Virus record (IMG/VR): IMGVR_UViG_3300031364_000003
Span: 1 to 52,979 of that record
Reading direction: 5' to 3' (one strand)
DNA length: 52,979 bases
From: a virus
Shown: piece after piece, positions 13,155-21,083 of the stretch
How the letters are laid out: the number at the start of each line of letters is the position of its first letter
How positions within the stretch are numbered: the stretch's first letter is position 1
Made by a program: the position numbers and the translations under genes
Notes under the pieces: generated by a model
The model's database searches: none
What the model was told of the DNA's origin: nothing
Seen by the model: the letters and a program-made list of their open reading frames with translations, nothing else

Positions 13155-14216
13155 ATGGACGAGAAAGCTCCTACAATCGATATCCTGGAAGAATTTGATG
13201 ATGAAGAATTCCAAAAAAAAAGAATACTTATATGGGTCGGAGGAAGGGCAAACTATGGCAGGCTAAAGATGCTAATAGATACGCTTTCTCAGGTACATAC
13301 TGTAGAGCTTATTATAGGTGATTATGAGGTTCCGAATTACTATGTCATAGCTGGCAGAGTACCTAATTTGATGTATTCTGATAGCTTCTCTAATTCTGCA
13401 AGGTCTGTATCGCTTGTTATACAAGGTGTAACCACAATCTTAGAATCTAGAGGCTCTTATGACTTAGCTATTGTACATGCTGATAGATTCGAGAACCTTG
13501 GTTTTGCAATAGCTTGTAGTTACTGTGGTATACCGCTTCTTCATACAGAAGGTGGTGAAGAATCTGGGCAGATAGATAACAAGGTTAGAAATGCTATAAC
13601 TTCTCTAGCTGATTATCACTGTGCAGCTACAGAGTTGGCATACAAGAAACTGATATGCAGAGGCTGTAATGCTATATTTGCAGGTAGCCCAGCTATAGAC
13701 TATATAAGGGAAATAGGCTATAGAACATGTAAAAGAGACTATGTACTTGCTGTATTTAATCCATCTGATACAGATGATTATACAGAATTCATAGCTGCTA
13801 TATCAAATATATCTGAGGTTTCACCTGTATTCTGGATACCTCCTGCTAATGACCCAGGTTGGAGAGAGATTGCTAAAGATTTATATAGACTTAATAATAT
13901 ATTTCTTATGGATAAGCTAACTCCTTATGAATATTACGATCTGTTATCCAGAGCTAGAGTTCTTGTGGGCAATACAAGCTCAGGCATTAAGGAAGGCTGT
14001 TATCTTGGTATTCCATATGTCTTAGTAGGCGATAGACAGATAGGGCGTGAAGTTGGGCCTAATGTTACCAAGGTTCCATGTAAGCATAGAGATATATTTA
14101 ATGCTGTAGAAGATATACAGAATGGCTGTAGATATGAGTACAATGGGATGTTTGGCGATGGGCACTCATGTGAAAAGATTCTTAAGTATATAGACAGCGA
14201 GGTGTTTGGGGGATGA
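13155..14216 (+). CDS. neuC: NeuC-like UDP-N-acetylglucosamine 2-epimerase (hydrolysing type)
   Basis: A 353-residue GT-B-fold epimerase. Recognisable segments: ILIWVGGRANYGRLKMLIDTL (about 22-42), DLAIVHADRFENLGFAIACSYCGIPLLHTEGGEESGQIDNKVRNAI (about 103-150), GSPAIDYI, then SRARVLVGNTSSGIKEGCYLGIPYVLVGDRQIGREVG (about 267-305). These follow the WecB/NeuC order; HTEGGEESG matches the H-x-E-G-G-E signature. NeuC converts UDP-GlcNAc to ManNAc plus UDP, supplying NeuB. It starts one base after the previous stop with AAGGAGG upstream. Confidence 0.85.
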   Translation: MDEKAPTIDILEEFDDEEFQKKRILIWVGGRANYGRLKMLIDTLSQVHTVELIIGDYEVPNYYVIAGRVPNLMYSDSFSNSARSVSLVIQGVTTILESRGSYDLAIVHADRFENLGFAIACSYCGIPLLHTEGGEESGQIDNKVRNAITSLADYHCAATELAYKKLICRGCNAIFAGSPAIDYIREIGYRTCKRDYVLAVFNPSDTDDYTEFIAAISNISEVSPVFWIPPANDPGWREIAKDLYRLNNIFLMDKLTPYEYYDLLSRARVLVGNTSSGIKEGCYLGIPYVLVGDRQIGREVGPNVTKVPCKHRDIFNAVEDIQNGCRYEYNGMFGDGHSCEKILKYIDSEVFGG

Positions 14217-15403
14217 AAGAATTTTATAAATGTAAAATATGTAAAGCAATTATTTCAATGGAATTTGATTATTATGAAGAGTGTGATTTATGTGGAAAAA
14301 TAATATGTGAAAAATGCTTTGTCTATGGAAATGGTACTCAATATTGTCTTAAATGTTATGAAAAAAATATTAAAACTAAAAATGAAATAGTAAAAATAAA
14401 TAATAATTTACCTGCTAAATTAGAAGATTTGTCAAAATTTATATTGGTAGGTAAAGAAAAATTAGTTAGTGTTAAGGCTGAAATAAGAGCAATGAAACAC
14501 TTAAAAACAGCCAAAGAAGTTTACAAGCAAAAAGAAATTGAAGCGAAGGGTCTCGGAGGTGCGTTGCTATTGGCTAAAGTTCGCATTGGTGAGTTGTTTG
14601 ATGATATTCCTAAAGGAAGTGGTGGCGACAGAAAAAATGATATTATCAAAATCGACAGCGCTGTCGATTTTGATAATAAGCAAACAAAGCAAGAAAAAGT
14701 TAAAGACCTAGGATTTAGCCAAAAGGAATCAGAGAGATTTCAGCAGCTAGCAGCCAATAAAGATATAGTCGAGGAAGTAATTGAAAACAGCGAAGACATA
14801 CCAACTCAGACAGAATGCCTTAAGAAAATACAAGAAAAGAAAAAAGAACAAAGGAACAAAGAAAGACAGGAAACAATCAAGAATGTAAACCCCATCGAAG
14901 GAAAGTACAAAGTAATATATGCTGACCCTCCATGGAGTTATAACGATAAGCATGAATATAACGGAACTACAGGAGCAGAAACACATTACAATACAATGCA
15001 ATTAGATGATATATGCAATATGCCAATTAAAGATAAGACAGAAGATAATGCAGTTTTATTTCTATGGGGTGTTGTACCCCAGTTAGAGGAAGCTTTACAA
15101 GTGATAAAAGCTTGGGGATTTAAATATAAGACTCATTTTGTGTGGGATAAAGTTAAGCATAATATGGGGCATTATTCAAGTGTAAGACATGAATTATTGT
15201 TTGTTGCAACTAAAGGGAACTGCACACCTGAGAATATAAAATTGTTTGATAGTGTCCAGGTCATAGAGAAAAGTTCTAAACATAGTGAAAAACCTGAACA
15301 ATTCAGAGAAATAATTGATACATTGTACCCATCTGGGAACAGAATTGAATTATTTTCTAGAAAAAAAGTAAAAAATTGGGAAAGCTGGGGTGATGAAGTA
15401 TGA
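14213..15403 (+). CDS. MT-A70 family DNA adenine N6-methyltransferase with zinc-ribbon N-terminus
   Basis: A 396-residue protein. Residues 1-50 contain paired CxxC motifs (CKIC, CDLC, CEKC, CLKC), a double zinc knuckle. Residues 75-210 are helical with GLGGALLLAKVRIGELF..GSGGDRKND, typical of phage MT-A70 enzymes. The methyltransferase domain starts near 225 with YKVIYADPPWSYND (catalytic DPPW at 238-241), VLFLWGV and a final RIELFSRK. It should methylate adenine in DNA, probably to evade host restriction. Base and codon use look more AT-rich than its neighbours by eye. A perfect 38-bp palindrome lies inside (14641-14678). Confidence 0.88.
   Translation: MKEFYKCKICKAIISMEFDYYEECDLCGKIICEKCFVYGNGTQYCLKCYEKNIKTKNEIVKINNNLPAKLEDLSKFILVGKEKLVSVKAEIRAMKHLKTAKEVYKQKEIEAKGLGGALLLAKVRIGELFDDIPKGSGGDRKNDIIKIDSAVDFDNKQTKQEKVKDLGFSQKESERFQQLAANKDIVEEVIENSEDIPTQTECLKKIQEKKKEQRNKERQETIKNVNPIEGKYKVIYADPPWSYNDKHEYNGTTGAETHYNTMQLDDICNMPIKDKTEDNAVLFLWGVVPQLEEALQVIKAWGFKYKTHFVWDKVKHNMGHYSSVRHELLFVATKGNCTPENIKLFDSVQVIEKSSKHSEKPEQFREIIDTLYPSGNRIELFSRKKVKNWESWGDEV
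14641..14678. repeat. Perfect 38-bp palindrome inside the methyltransferase gene
   Basis: Two 19-base arms (TATTATCAAAATCGACAGC and its exact complement) meet at GC|GC with no loop. It is translated as a stretch around DIIKIDSAVDFDN. Possible protein-binding site or mRNA cruciform/hairpin. Confidence 0.97.
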
Positions 15404-15858
15404 CTCCATATTATAAAGAAAAATTAAAAGAAGGTTTAGCTTACCAAGAATTTATAGAAAAAAAATCAGAAGAAAGAGGAATGTATTTGCATAATTATAC
15501 ATCAAGGATTAATCAATATGAAATAGGTGAAAATCCAGAAGGTATAGAGATTAAATTTGATGGGCTTTATTCTAAAACAGGTAATTTATTTATTGAGACT
15601 GCTGAGAAGACCAATCCTCAAAACAAGAGATATATGAAATCAGGTATTTTTAGAGGTGATAATTCAACATCATTACTTATTGGCAATTACGATATAGCCT
15701 ATGTTTTTGCAACTACTACATTAAGACAATTAGCTAAAAGTTCAAGAATTATCGAATCTAAAACAAAAACTAGCTTGGGTTTCTTGATTAAAAAAGATGA
15801 TATCTCAAAATATTGTACTGGAACTTGGAATTTTAGTATAAAGGAGATGATAGCATGA
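15400..15858 (+). CDS. PD-(D/E)XK-like putative nuclease or restriction partner
   Basis: A 152-residue protein. GIEIKFDGLYSKTGNLFIETAEK (about 49-71) resembles a PD-(D/E)XK core: D in KFDG, then E-x-A-E-K on the next strand. DIAYVFATTTLRQLAK continues with the expected strand-helix. The start overlaps the methyltransferase stop (ATGA), so they form a pair. This is a restriction-modification-like arrangement, although phage homologues could equally aid modification specificity. Its AT-rich composition matches the methyltransferase rather than the sugar genes. Confidence 0.55.
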   Translation: MTPYYKEKLKEGLAYQEFIEKKSEERGMYLHNYTSRINQYEIGENPEGIEIKFDGLYSKTGNLFIETAEKTNPQNKRYMKSGIFRGDNSTSLLIGNYDIAYVFATTTLRQLAKSSRIIESKTKTSLGFLIKKDDISKYCTGTWNFSIKEMIA

Positions 15859-16544
15859 TTTACGCAGTTATACCGTTTCGACAAGGGTCTAAGCGGCTAA
15901 AGAACAAGAGTATGCTAAATATATCTGGAATCCCTTTGGTTAGGCACACGATACAACAGGCCCTTTTAGCTACAGACAATATCATAGTAACTACAGATTA
16001 CCCTATCCCAGAGCTTTCTAAAAAAATACCTGAACTAGATAACCCAAATATAATGTGCCACAAGAGAAACCCTGTTCCAGATAACCAAACAGTAAATGAA
16101 TATATAACCCAATTAATAGCTGCATATGACATAAAGGAGGACGACTCCATATGTTTATTACAGCCTACATGCCCATGCAGAGAGCCTATGGATATAAGGA
16201 ATGCAATTACTATGTATTCTACATTGAGAGGAAGCTGTCTTATATCTGTGTATAAGATAGGTTCTGCTGGCAAACTATATAAGTCTAGAGATGGGAAGAA
16301 AGGCTCTTCATACACAGGTCTTACGGCAACATTTCAGCATGAGAAACCTTTGTACATAAGGAACTCAAGCATATATATATTTAAGGTTAGGCTGCTACTT
16401 ACCAGGAATACTATATTTGCTGAGGAAACTTTGTTATATGAAATGCCACTTCACAGGAGTATAGATATTGATACTAAAGGTGAGTTTGACTTAGCTAAAC
16501 TTATTATCGAAGGGGGGTTGTCTGGATGGTCGCCACATTTATAG
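15855..16544 (+). CDS. neuA: NeuA-like CMP-nonulosonic acid cytidylyltransferase
   Basis: A 229-residue nucleotidyltransferase. The N-terminal AVIPFRQGSKRLKNKSMLNI matches the CTP-binding R-x-G-SKR-x-x-x-K signature of CMP-sialate synthases; ICLLQPTCPCREPMDIRNAI carries the L-QPTSP-like motif; IYIFK and SIDIDTKGEFDLAKLII match the C-terminal metal-binding D-x-D region. It would activate a nonulosonic acid with CTP for transfer. It overlaps the nuclease-like gene by 4 bases, and its partner genes neuB and neuC lie upstream across the methyltransferase insertion. Confidence 0.87.
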   Translation: MIYAVIPFRQGSKRLKNKSMLNISGIPLVRHTIQQALLATDNIIVTTDYPIPELSKKIPELDNPNIMCHKRNPVPDNQTVNEYITQLIAAYDIKEDDSICLLQPTCPCREPMDIRNAITMYSTLRGSCLISVYKIGSAGKLYKSRDGKKGSSYTGLTATFQHEKPLYIRNSSIYIFKVRLLLTRNTIFAEETLLYEMPLHRSIDIDTKGEFDLAKLIIEGGLSGWSPHL

Positions 16545-16702
16545 TTGGCTTTATACTACTTGCTGAGGCTATATTTATTGTATTCTATGAGCTTAGCTGT
16601 AGGATTAGGGATTTGGAGAATAAGATAGATGTTCCTGAAAGGGAAGATAAGCTAAAGGACTATAGAAATGAGAGGGGCTTATTTACTAATAAGAAGAGGT
16701 GA
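16526..16702 (+). CDS. Small membrane protein
   Basis: A 58-residue protein with one N-terminal transmembrane helix (VATFIVGFILLAEAIFIVFY) followed by a charged tail (RDLENKIDVPEREDKLKDYR). It overlaps the end of the NeuA-like gene, with GGGGGG about 8 bases before the ATG. No family recognised. The topology would suit a membrane anchor, spanin-like factor or accessory to surface sugar transfer. Confidence 0.6.
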   Translation: MVATFIVGFILLAEAIFIVFYELSCRIRDLENKIDVPEREDKLKDYRNERGLFTNKKR

Positions 16703-16707
16703 TTTAG

Positions 16708-16962
16708 ATGGATAGGCTTAGGCAATTAAGATGTAAGCATTGTAATAGGTTGCTCTTGAACGAATTATCTGGGGGCCTTGGTTTCGACAATAGCACTAAT
16801 ATGCTAAGTCTTGTTCCTAAAGATGATGATATAGTTCTAGAAATTAGGTGCCCACGGTGTAAGAAGTACTATGTGCTTTTCCAGTTAGGAGGTGTTAGTT
16901 ACTATGAGCATGGCTACGAGCGAAGAGATCAAGAGATGGAGAGACCAAAAGGAATATACTAG
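16708..16962 (+). CDS. Com-like zinc-ribbon protein
   Basis: An 84-residue protein with LRCKHCNRLLL (about 7-17) and EIRCPRCKKYYVLF (about 47-60), the two CxxC knuckles of the Mu Com family. Com is a small RNA-binding translational regulator of the Mu DNA modification gene mom. Com-like genes are common in phages without mom, so a direct role in the nearby modification island is only a possibility. It is longer than Com (about 60 residues), with an acidic/Gly-rich insert, and overlaps the portal gene. Confidence 0.7.
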   Translation: MDRLRQLRCKHCNRLLLNELSGGLGFDNSTNMLSLVPKDDDIVLEIRCPRCKKYYVLFQLGGVSYYEHGYERRDQEMERPKGIY

Positions 16963-18895
16963 AGACAATTTCATGACAGATGAAGAGAAGATGTATATAA
17001 ATAACTGTATAACCCTATTAATGCATACAGTTAGCATATATGCTGAGGAATTTGATAAGCTTGAGACAATAGAGGAATTTTATGGCAACTCATATGATGA
17101 TGAAAAAGATATGCCAAATTCTAAAATGAACCTACTTAACTCAGCTATTGAGGGTATGGTTAGCCAACTAGTAGATAAAAATTTACAGACTAGTGTAAAA
17201 GGTGTAGGCCCAGAAGATGAACAGTTTGCTGCTGTCGTAAGGACTGGGGCTAATTGGATAATTAGAAATAATGATATGTTCAAGAAACTTAGCCTATATG
17301 CTAGAAGATACGTAAAATTTGGCTATGCATGGATAAAGCCTGTCTTTGACCCTTCATATGCTGGTGACTTTGGTATTTCTAAGATAATGATTCCTCCTAT
17401 AAATAGTGTGTTTGTAGATACTAATGTCACAGATGTCACAAGGCTAGAGGAGGCTTCGTTTATAGCTGAGACCATCCTGGTTGATAGACGCTATGTTATA
17501 GAGAACTATGGTCTTGATAAGGCATCAGCTCTGGATTATGGACAGAATGAGTTTAGAGATAATGGAGTATTCAAGTCTAAATTTACACCACAGGCCCAGG
17601 ATGATTCTATAGTTATAATTCAATGGTGGTCTAAAGCAGAGGGGAAACTTAGGCTACAGGAATTCTCTAGTTGTGGTGTCCTGCTTTTTGATTCTCATAA
17701 ACCTGGGGATAGGAAAACTAACCAGAAAGATTCGGGTATAAAGAGAAAGTCTTTCTATAAATATGTAGGAGATAAGTATCCATATTTCTTAGATGTTAAG
17801 TATTCTGTAGAAGGTATGCTGCTTGGCTTTGGCGATGGATGGTTACTTATACCATTACAGAAAGCTATAAATGAGCTGTATGACAAAATAAGGATACAGA
17901 TGCGTCCACATTTAATAGCTGTGGATAACATGAGTGATATAGACATTGAGAGCTTTGATGAAAACTCATTTGAACCTGTATATTTCGATGGTGCTCAGGT
18001 AAGTGGCCGTGACCCTGTTAAATATATACCTTGGGGGACTATAACTAATGATATGTTTCAGCTTATAGATATGATACATCTAGAGGCCCAGAGGGTTATA
18101 AGGTTCTCGAACACTATGATAGGGCAGGGCCAGGCTGAGACTGCTACAGAAGCAGCAATTCAGCAGCAACAAGGTAACTCGCATATAGATCATGAGAAGA
18201 CTAAGCTTGAGCATACTATGGCTGATGTAATTAAGTATTGTATAGGAATGATGATGGAATTATCTAAATCTGGAAAATCTCTAAGGATAAATAATGATAA
18301 AGATGAATATGAGTGGGTAGACTTTAGACAATTTGCTAAGGTTCCTGTTCAGATTCCTGCGACTGCTGAGTATACTAAGCAATATACTACAGCTAACCCA
18401 GGAGTTGAGCCACCTAAATATCAAACAGTTGAAGAAAATGGTAAAACAATAACCAAGTGTATAGAGCTTGATCTCGATATATCTGTAGGTTCTGGACTTC
18501 CTAAGAATCCAGCGTTTCTATGGACTATGATAGAAAAGCTAGCACAGCTTATGGTTATAGATACTGATGAACAACAGCCTGTTCCTAAGCCTGCTATAAA
18601 CTGGGCAGAGATTAGAGACTTTATGAAAAATATTCTTGGTATACCTATTAAAGATGATGACCAGATGAAAAAGTTTGTAGAGACTATGAACAAGCTTAAG
18701 GTTCAACAGATGCAAAAGGTTAAAGGTGCTGGGTCTATTACGCCTAACCAGAATATAGCCCCTGGGCCTGGAGGTATGGGTGGAAATCAGCCAGAAGAGC
18801 AGCCAGGGACTCAGAATCTAACTGCTGGTGGAGGTATGCAGCAATCTATGCAGCAGGAAACTATGGGCCAGAGCGGAGGAATGCCAAATGGCTAA
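16904..18895 (+). CDS. Portal protein
   Basis: A 663-residue P22-like portal, the dodecameric vertex through which DNA is packaged. The core shows YVKFGYAWIKPVFDPSY, PPINSVFVDTNVTD.., GFGDGWLLIPLQKAINELYDKIRIQMRP and VIRFSNTMIGQGQAETATEAAIQQQQG, typical of large portals. The C-terminal 60 residues are Gly/Gln/Pro-rich and may be a disordered barrel extension. Start at ATG 16904 follows AGGAGG at 16887; GTG 16892 overlaps that site. It follows the large terminase after the accessory island. Confidence 0.87.
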   Translation: MSMATSEEIKRWRDQKEYTRDNFMTDEEKMYINNCITLLMHTVSIYAEEFDKLETIEEFYGNSYDDEKDMPNSKMNLLNSAIEGMVSQLVDKNLQTSVKGVGPEDEQFAAVVRTGANWIIRNNDMFKKLSLYARRYVKFGYAWIKPVFDPSYAGDFGISKIMIPPINSVFVDTNVTDVTRLEEASFIAETILVDRRYVIENYGLDKASALDYGQNEFRDNGVFKSKFTPQAQDDSIVIIQWWSKAEGKLRLQEFSSCGVLLFDSHKPGDRKTNQKDSGIKRKSFYKYVGDKYPYFLDVKYSVEGMLLGFGDGWLLIPLQKAINELYDKIRIQMRPHLIAVDNMSDIDIESFDENSFEPVYFDGAQVSGRDPVKYIPWGTITNDMFQLIDMIHLEAQRVIRFSNTMIGQGQAETATEAAIQQQQGNSHIDHEKTKLEHTMADVIKYCIGMMMELSKSGKSLRINNDKDEYEWVDFRQFAKVPVQIPATAEYTKQYTTANPGVEPPKYQTVEENGKTITKCIELDLDISVGSGLPKNPAFLWTMIEKLAQLMVIDTDEQQPVPKPAINWAEIRDFMKNILGIPIKDDDQMKKFVETMNKLKVQQMQKVKGAGSITPNQNIAPGPGGMGGNQPEEQPGTQNLTAGGGMQQSMQQETMGQSGGMPNG

Positions 18896-19280
18896 TGACA
18901 GACAGCATAACAATTTAATAAAGATTCTATTTGACGGGTCTAAGCATCTTAAGCATGTCTTAAGTGATGAAGAGATACGGAATATGACAATGATAGAAGC
19001 TAGATTCCCGTTGACTAAGCTGCCTGTCTGCGGACACTGCGAGGCTTTAGGGCTGTGGACTAAAGATGCTATAACTCTAAAGCCTGTGGGATACTGTAAA
19101 AAGTGCGGAACATATACTAAAAAACCTATGACATATAGCTCTTATCTAGCTTCTGGATATGATATAGACAGGACTGGAGATTCATTCAGGCGTATGGCTA
19201 TTGTAGATAAGGAGTGTGAAGAATACAAAAGGAGAGTGTATTTACCAGACTTTAATAGATTGGAGGAGATGTGTAAATGA
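18888..19280 (+). CDS. Hypothetical structural-region protein with zinc-ribbon
   Basis: A 130-residue protein. CGHCEALGLWTKD..GYCKKCGTY (about 47-74) forms a zinc ribbon. The rest is charged helices (LIKILFDGSKHLKHVLSDEEIRNM; DKECEEYKRR). It starts at ATG 18888, 8 bases before the portal stop, with GGAGG upstream; a longer frame from 18828 has no RBS. Function unknown, probably head assembly. Confidence 0.72.
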   Translation: MANDRQHNNLIKILFDGSKHLKHVLSDEEIRNMTMIEARFPLTKLPVCGHCEALGLWTKDAITLKPVGYCKKCGTYTKKPMTYSSYLASGYDIDRTGDSFRRMAIVDKECEEYKRRVYLPDFNRLEEMCK

Positions 19281-19675
19281 CCAGAGAAGATTTCGAGGAA
19301 ATAAACGGGAAAACTGAGCAGCTAAATAATCTGTATATGAATAACACAACTAAGAAGATCATAATAACAGAGCTTGAATGGCTAGATAGCTATCCATATA
19401 AGACAACCAAGCTAGATGGCCTTGTAACACCTTTATCTTTAGGTATAACAGATAGGTATTTTGGAGGCCAGGCAAATAAAGCTGCTAAAGTAAAAGATAA
19501 GCCTTTCTATATTCTAGCCAATAACCAAGGGATAACTATAGGCCTGCTTATTAAGAATGATGATTTACCAAAGCTTAGCTATAATGAGCTACAGAAACTA
19601 GCTGCTAAGTACAAACTTAAATGTGGCAAGAATGCTAAAAAGGAAGATATCATTGCCGAACTATTGACAAATTAG
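19277..19675 (+). CDS. Hypothetical protein with C-terminal SAP-like helix motif
   Basis: A 132-residue protein. The C-terminal 35 residues (LSYNELQKLAAKYKLKCGKNAKKEDIIAELL) match the short SAP/Rho-N-type helix-extended-helix fold used for nucleic-acid or protein contacts; similar tails occur in phage head and connector proteins. The start overlaps the previous stop (ATGA). It lies between portal and scaffold, so a structural or packaging accessory role is likely. Confidence 0.72.
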   Translation: MTREDFEEINGKTEQLNNLYMNNTTKKIIITELEWLDSYPYKTTKLDGLVTPLSLGITDRYFGGQANKAAKVKDKPFYILANNQGITIGLLIKNDDLPKLSYNELQKLAAKYKLKCGKNAKKEDIIAELLTN

Positions 19676-19692
19676 TAAAAATATGTTAAAAT
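19664..19692 (+). promoter_or_regulatory. Late structural operon promoter
   Basis: TTGACA, 17 bp, TAAAAT, overlapping the end of the previous gene. The start point near 19699 supports the ATG at 19747 for the scaffold-like gene. It can drive the capsid and tail genes. Confidence 0.8.
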
Positions 19693-19746
19693 AGGAGCAT
19701 GATGGTAATGTCCATTTCTACTCCTATTCCAGGGGAGGTTAATAAC

Positions 19747-20517
19747 ATGGGTGAACAAACTAACACAAATCCTACACCCGAAACTCAAGAAGCTCAGACA
19801 ACAACAACTGAAAATACAGAGAACCTAGAAACTCAAGAAACAGAAACTCAGGAAACTCAGCAAACTGAAACTCAGGAAACTCAGCAAACTGAAACTCCTG
19901 GAACTGTGCCATTAGCTACTTTTTTAGAAGTTAAAAACAACTTAAGAAGTTTAAAAGCTAAGATGGCAGATATTGAAGATTCTAAATATTCTGATGAACT
20001 TAGAAGTCAGAAAGAGAGAGTCTATAACAAATGGATTGATAATGGGTTTGATGAGGACACTGCCAAAGCCATATCCGAAGAGATAGCAGGAGTCTATGAA
20101 GAGCTTGGAAAAGCCAAGAAAACTCAAGGTGATCTATTTATTTCTGAACAGATAGATGAATTATCGACGGATGATTTCTACTCTGATATCAAGAAATATG
20201 AAGGTCAGATCAAGTCCAAAATTAAGCAATTCAAAAAAGCTGGCGAACAAATCTCTGTAGAGGATGCCTATGTTTTGATTGCTGGGCCTAAAACAAAGAT
20301 GCGTGAAGACAGGATAAGGAATGAGGCTATTAAGTCCACATCATCTCAAGGTACTGGTAACACTAATGTTGCTACTGCATCAGGCTCAAAAATGCAAAAT
20401 TCATACAAGTTAGATGCTAACGACAAAAAGGCTTTAGCCGAACTTAAGAAAATGCAACCAAGCTTTAATTGGGATGAAAAGAAATATTACGAGTCAATGG
20501 TAAAAGATCGTAACTAA
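19747..20517 (+). CDS. Scaffolding-like protein
   Basis: A 256-residue, strongly charged, mostly helical protein directly before the capsid genes, as expected for a head scaffold. The first 50 residues are a low-complexity Thr/Glu/Gln tract with repeats of ETQETQQT, encoded by an exact 27-bp duplication. Then come helical segments (LEVKNNLRSLKAKMADI; EIAGVYEELGKAKKTQ) and a Lys-rich C-terminus that could contact capsid. Start ATG 19747 has AGGGGAGG upstream; the earlier in-frame ATG at 19699 coincides with the expected transcription start. Confidence 0.75.
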   Translation: MGEQTNTNPTPETQEAQTTTTENTENLETQETETQETQQTETQETQQTETPGTVPLATFLEVKNNLRSLKAKMADIEDSKYSDELRSQKERVYNKWIDNGFDEDTAKAISEEIAGVYEELGKAKKTQGDLFISEQIDELSTDDFYSDIKKYEGQIKSKIKQFKKAGEQISVEDAYVLIAGPKTKMREDRIRNEAIKSTSSQGTGNTNVATASGSKMQNSYKLDANDKKALAELKKMQPSFNWDEKKYYESMVKDRN

Positions 20518-20537
20518 GGGGACAAAACTCCCCTTAG
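20514..20537 (+). other. Stem-loop between scaffold and head genes
   Basis: CTAAGGGG pairs with CCCCTTAG around an 8-base loop. There is no T tract, so it is more likely an mRNA-stabilising or processing hairpin than a terminator. Confidence 0.7.
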
Positions 20538-20555
20538 ACAGAGGGGAGGAAAAAC

Positions 20556-21068
20556 ATGCCTGCCAATAATTTTAATTTCAGAAATAAAAAAGGAACTATG
20601 ATTCCTATGTATGTCGGTACAACTGACGAAGTTTATTCTAGCGATATAGGAAGAATAGTTTTCAGAGCAACTACAGTTAATCAAGTTAGCTTATGCTGTA
20701 CTGATTCAGATGGATTGTCAACAACTCCTATTGCTGGGTTTATTGCTGCTGTTCCTACAGCTACAACCAGAGGAACAACAACTCCTGCTGTGCCTATTTA
20801 TATATATAAATTAGACCCACAGTTAGAGTTAGAGGCTAAATATACTACAGCTAATGGTGGTGGACATCCTGCTTCGTCTGACTTAGGAAAGTATATAGGT
20901 TTCTATATCTCAACTACTACAGTTACAGGGCTACAGCTTGATATGACTTATTGTTCTCAAAATCCTGGTACATCAAATGCTTTATGGTTCCAGATTTCAG
21001 GTTACAGTACCAATAGGAGAATAGTTTATGGATATCCTGTTGCTGCTAGTTCATGTCTCTGGTTATAA
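20556..21068 (+). CDS. Putative head decoration or minor capsid protein
   Basis: A 170-residue, beta-rich, Thr/Gly/Ser-rich protein with low charge (IAGFIAAVPTATTRGTTTPAVP..), placed directly before the major capsid gene. No family recognised. Composition and place are typical of decoration or head-fibre proteins; the 21998 product has similar character on the other side of the capsid gene. RBS GGGGAGG precedes the start. Confidence 0.65.
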   Translation: MPANNFNFRNKKGTMIPMYVGTTDEVYSSDIGRIVFRATTVNQVSLCCTDSDGLSTTPIAGFIAAVPTATTRGTTTPAVPIYIYKLDPQLELEAKYTTANGGGHPASSDLGKYIGFYISTTTVTGLQLDMTYCSQNPGTSNALWFQISGYSTNRRIVYGYPVAASSCLWL

Positions 21069-21083
21069 GAAAGGGGGATAATT

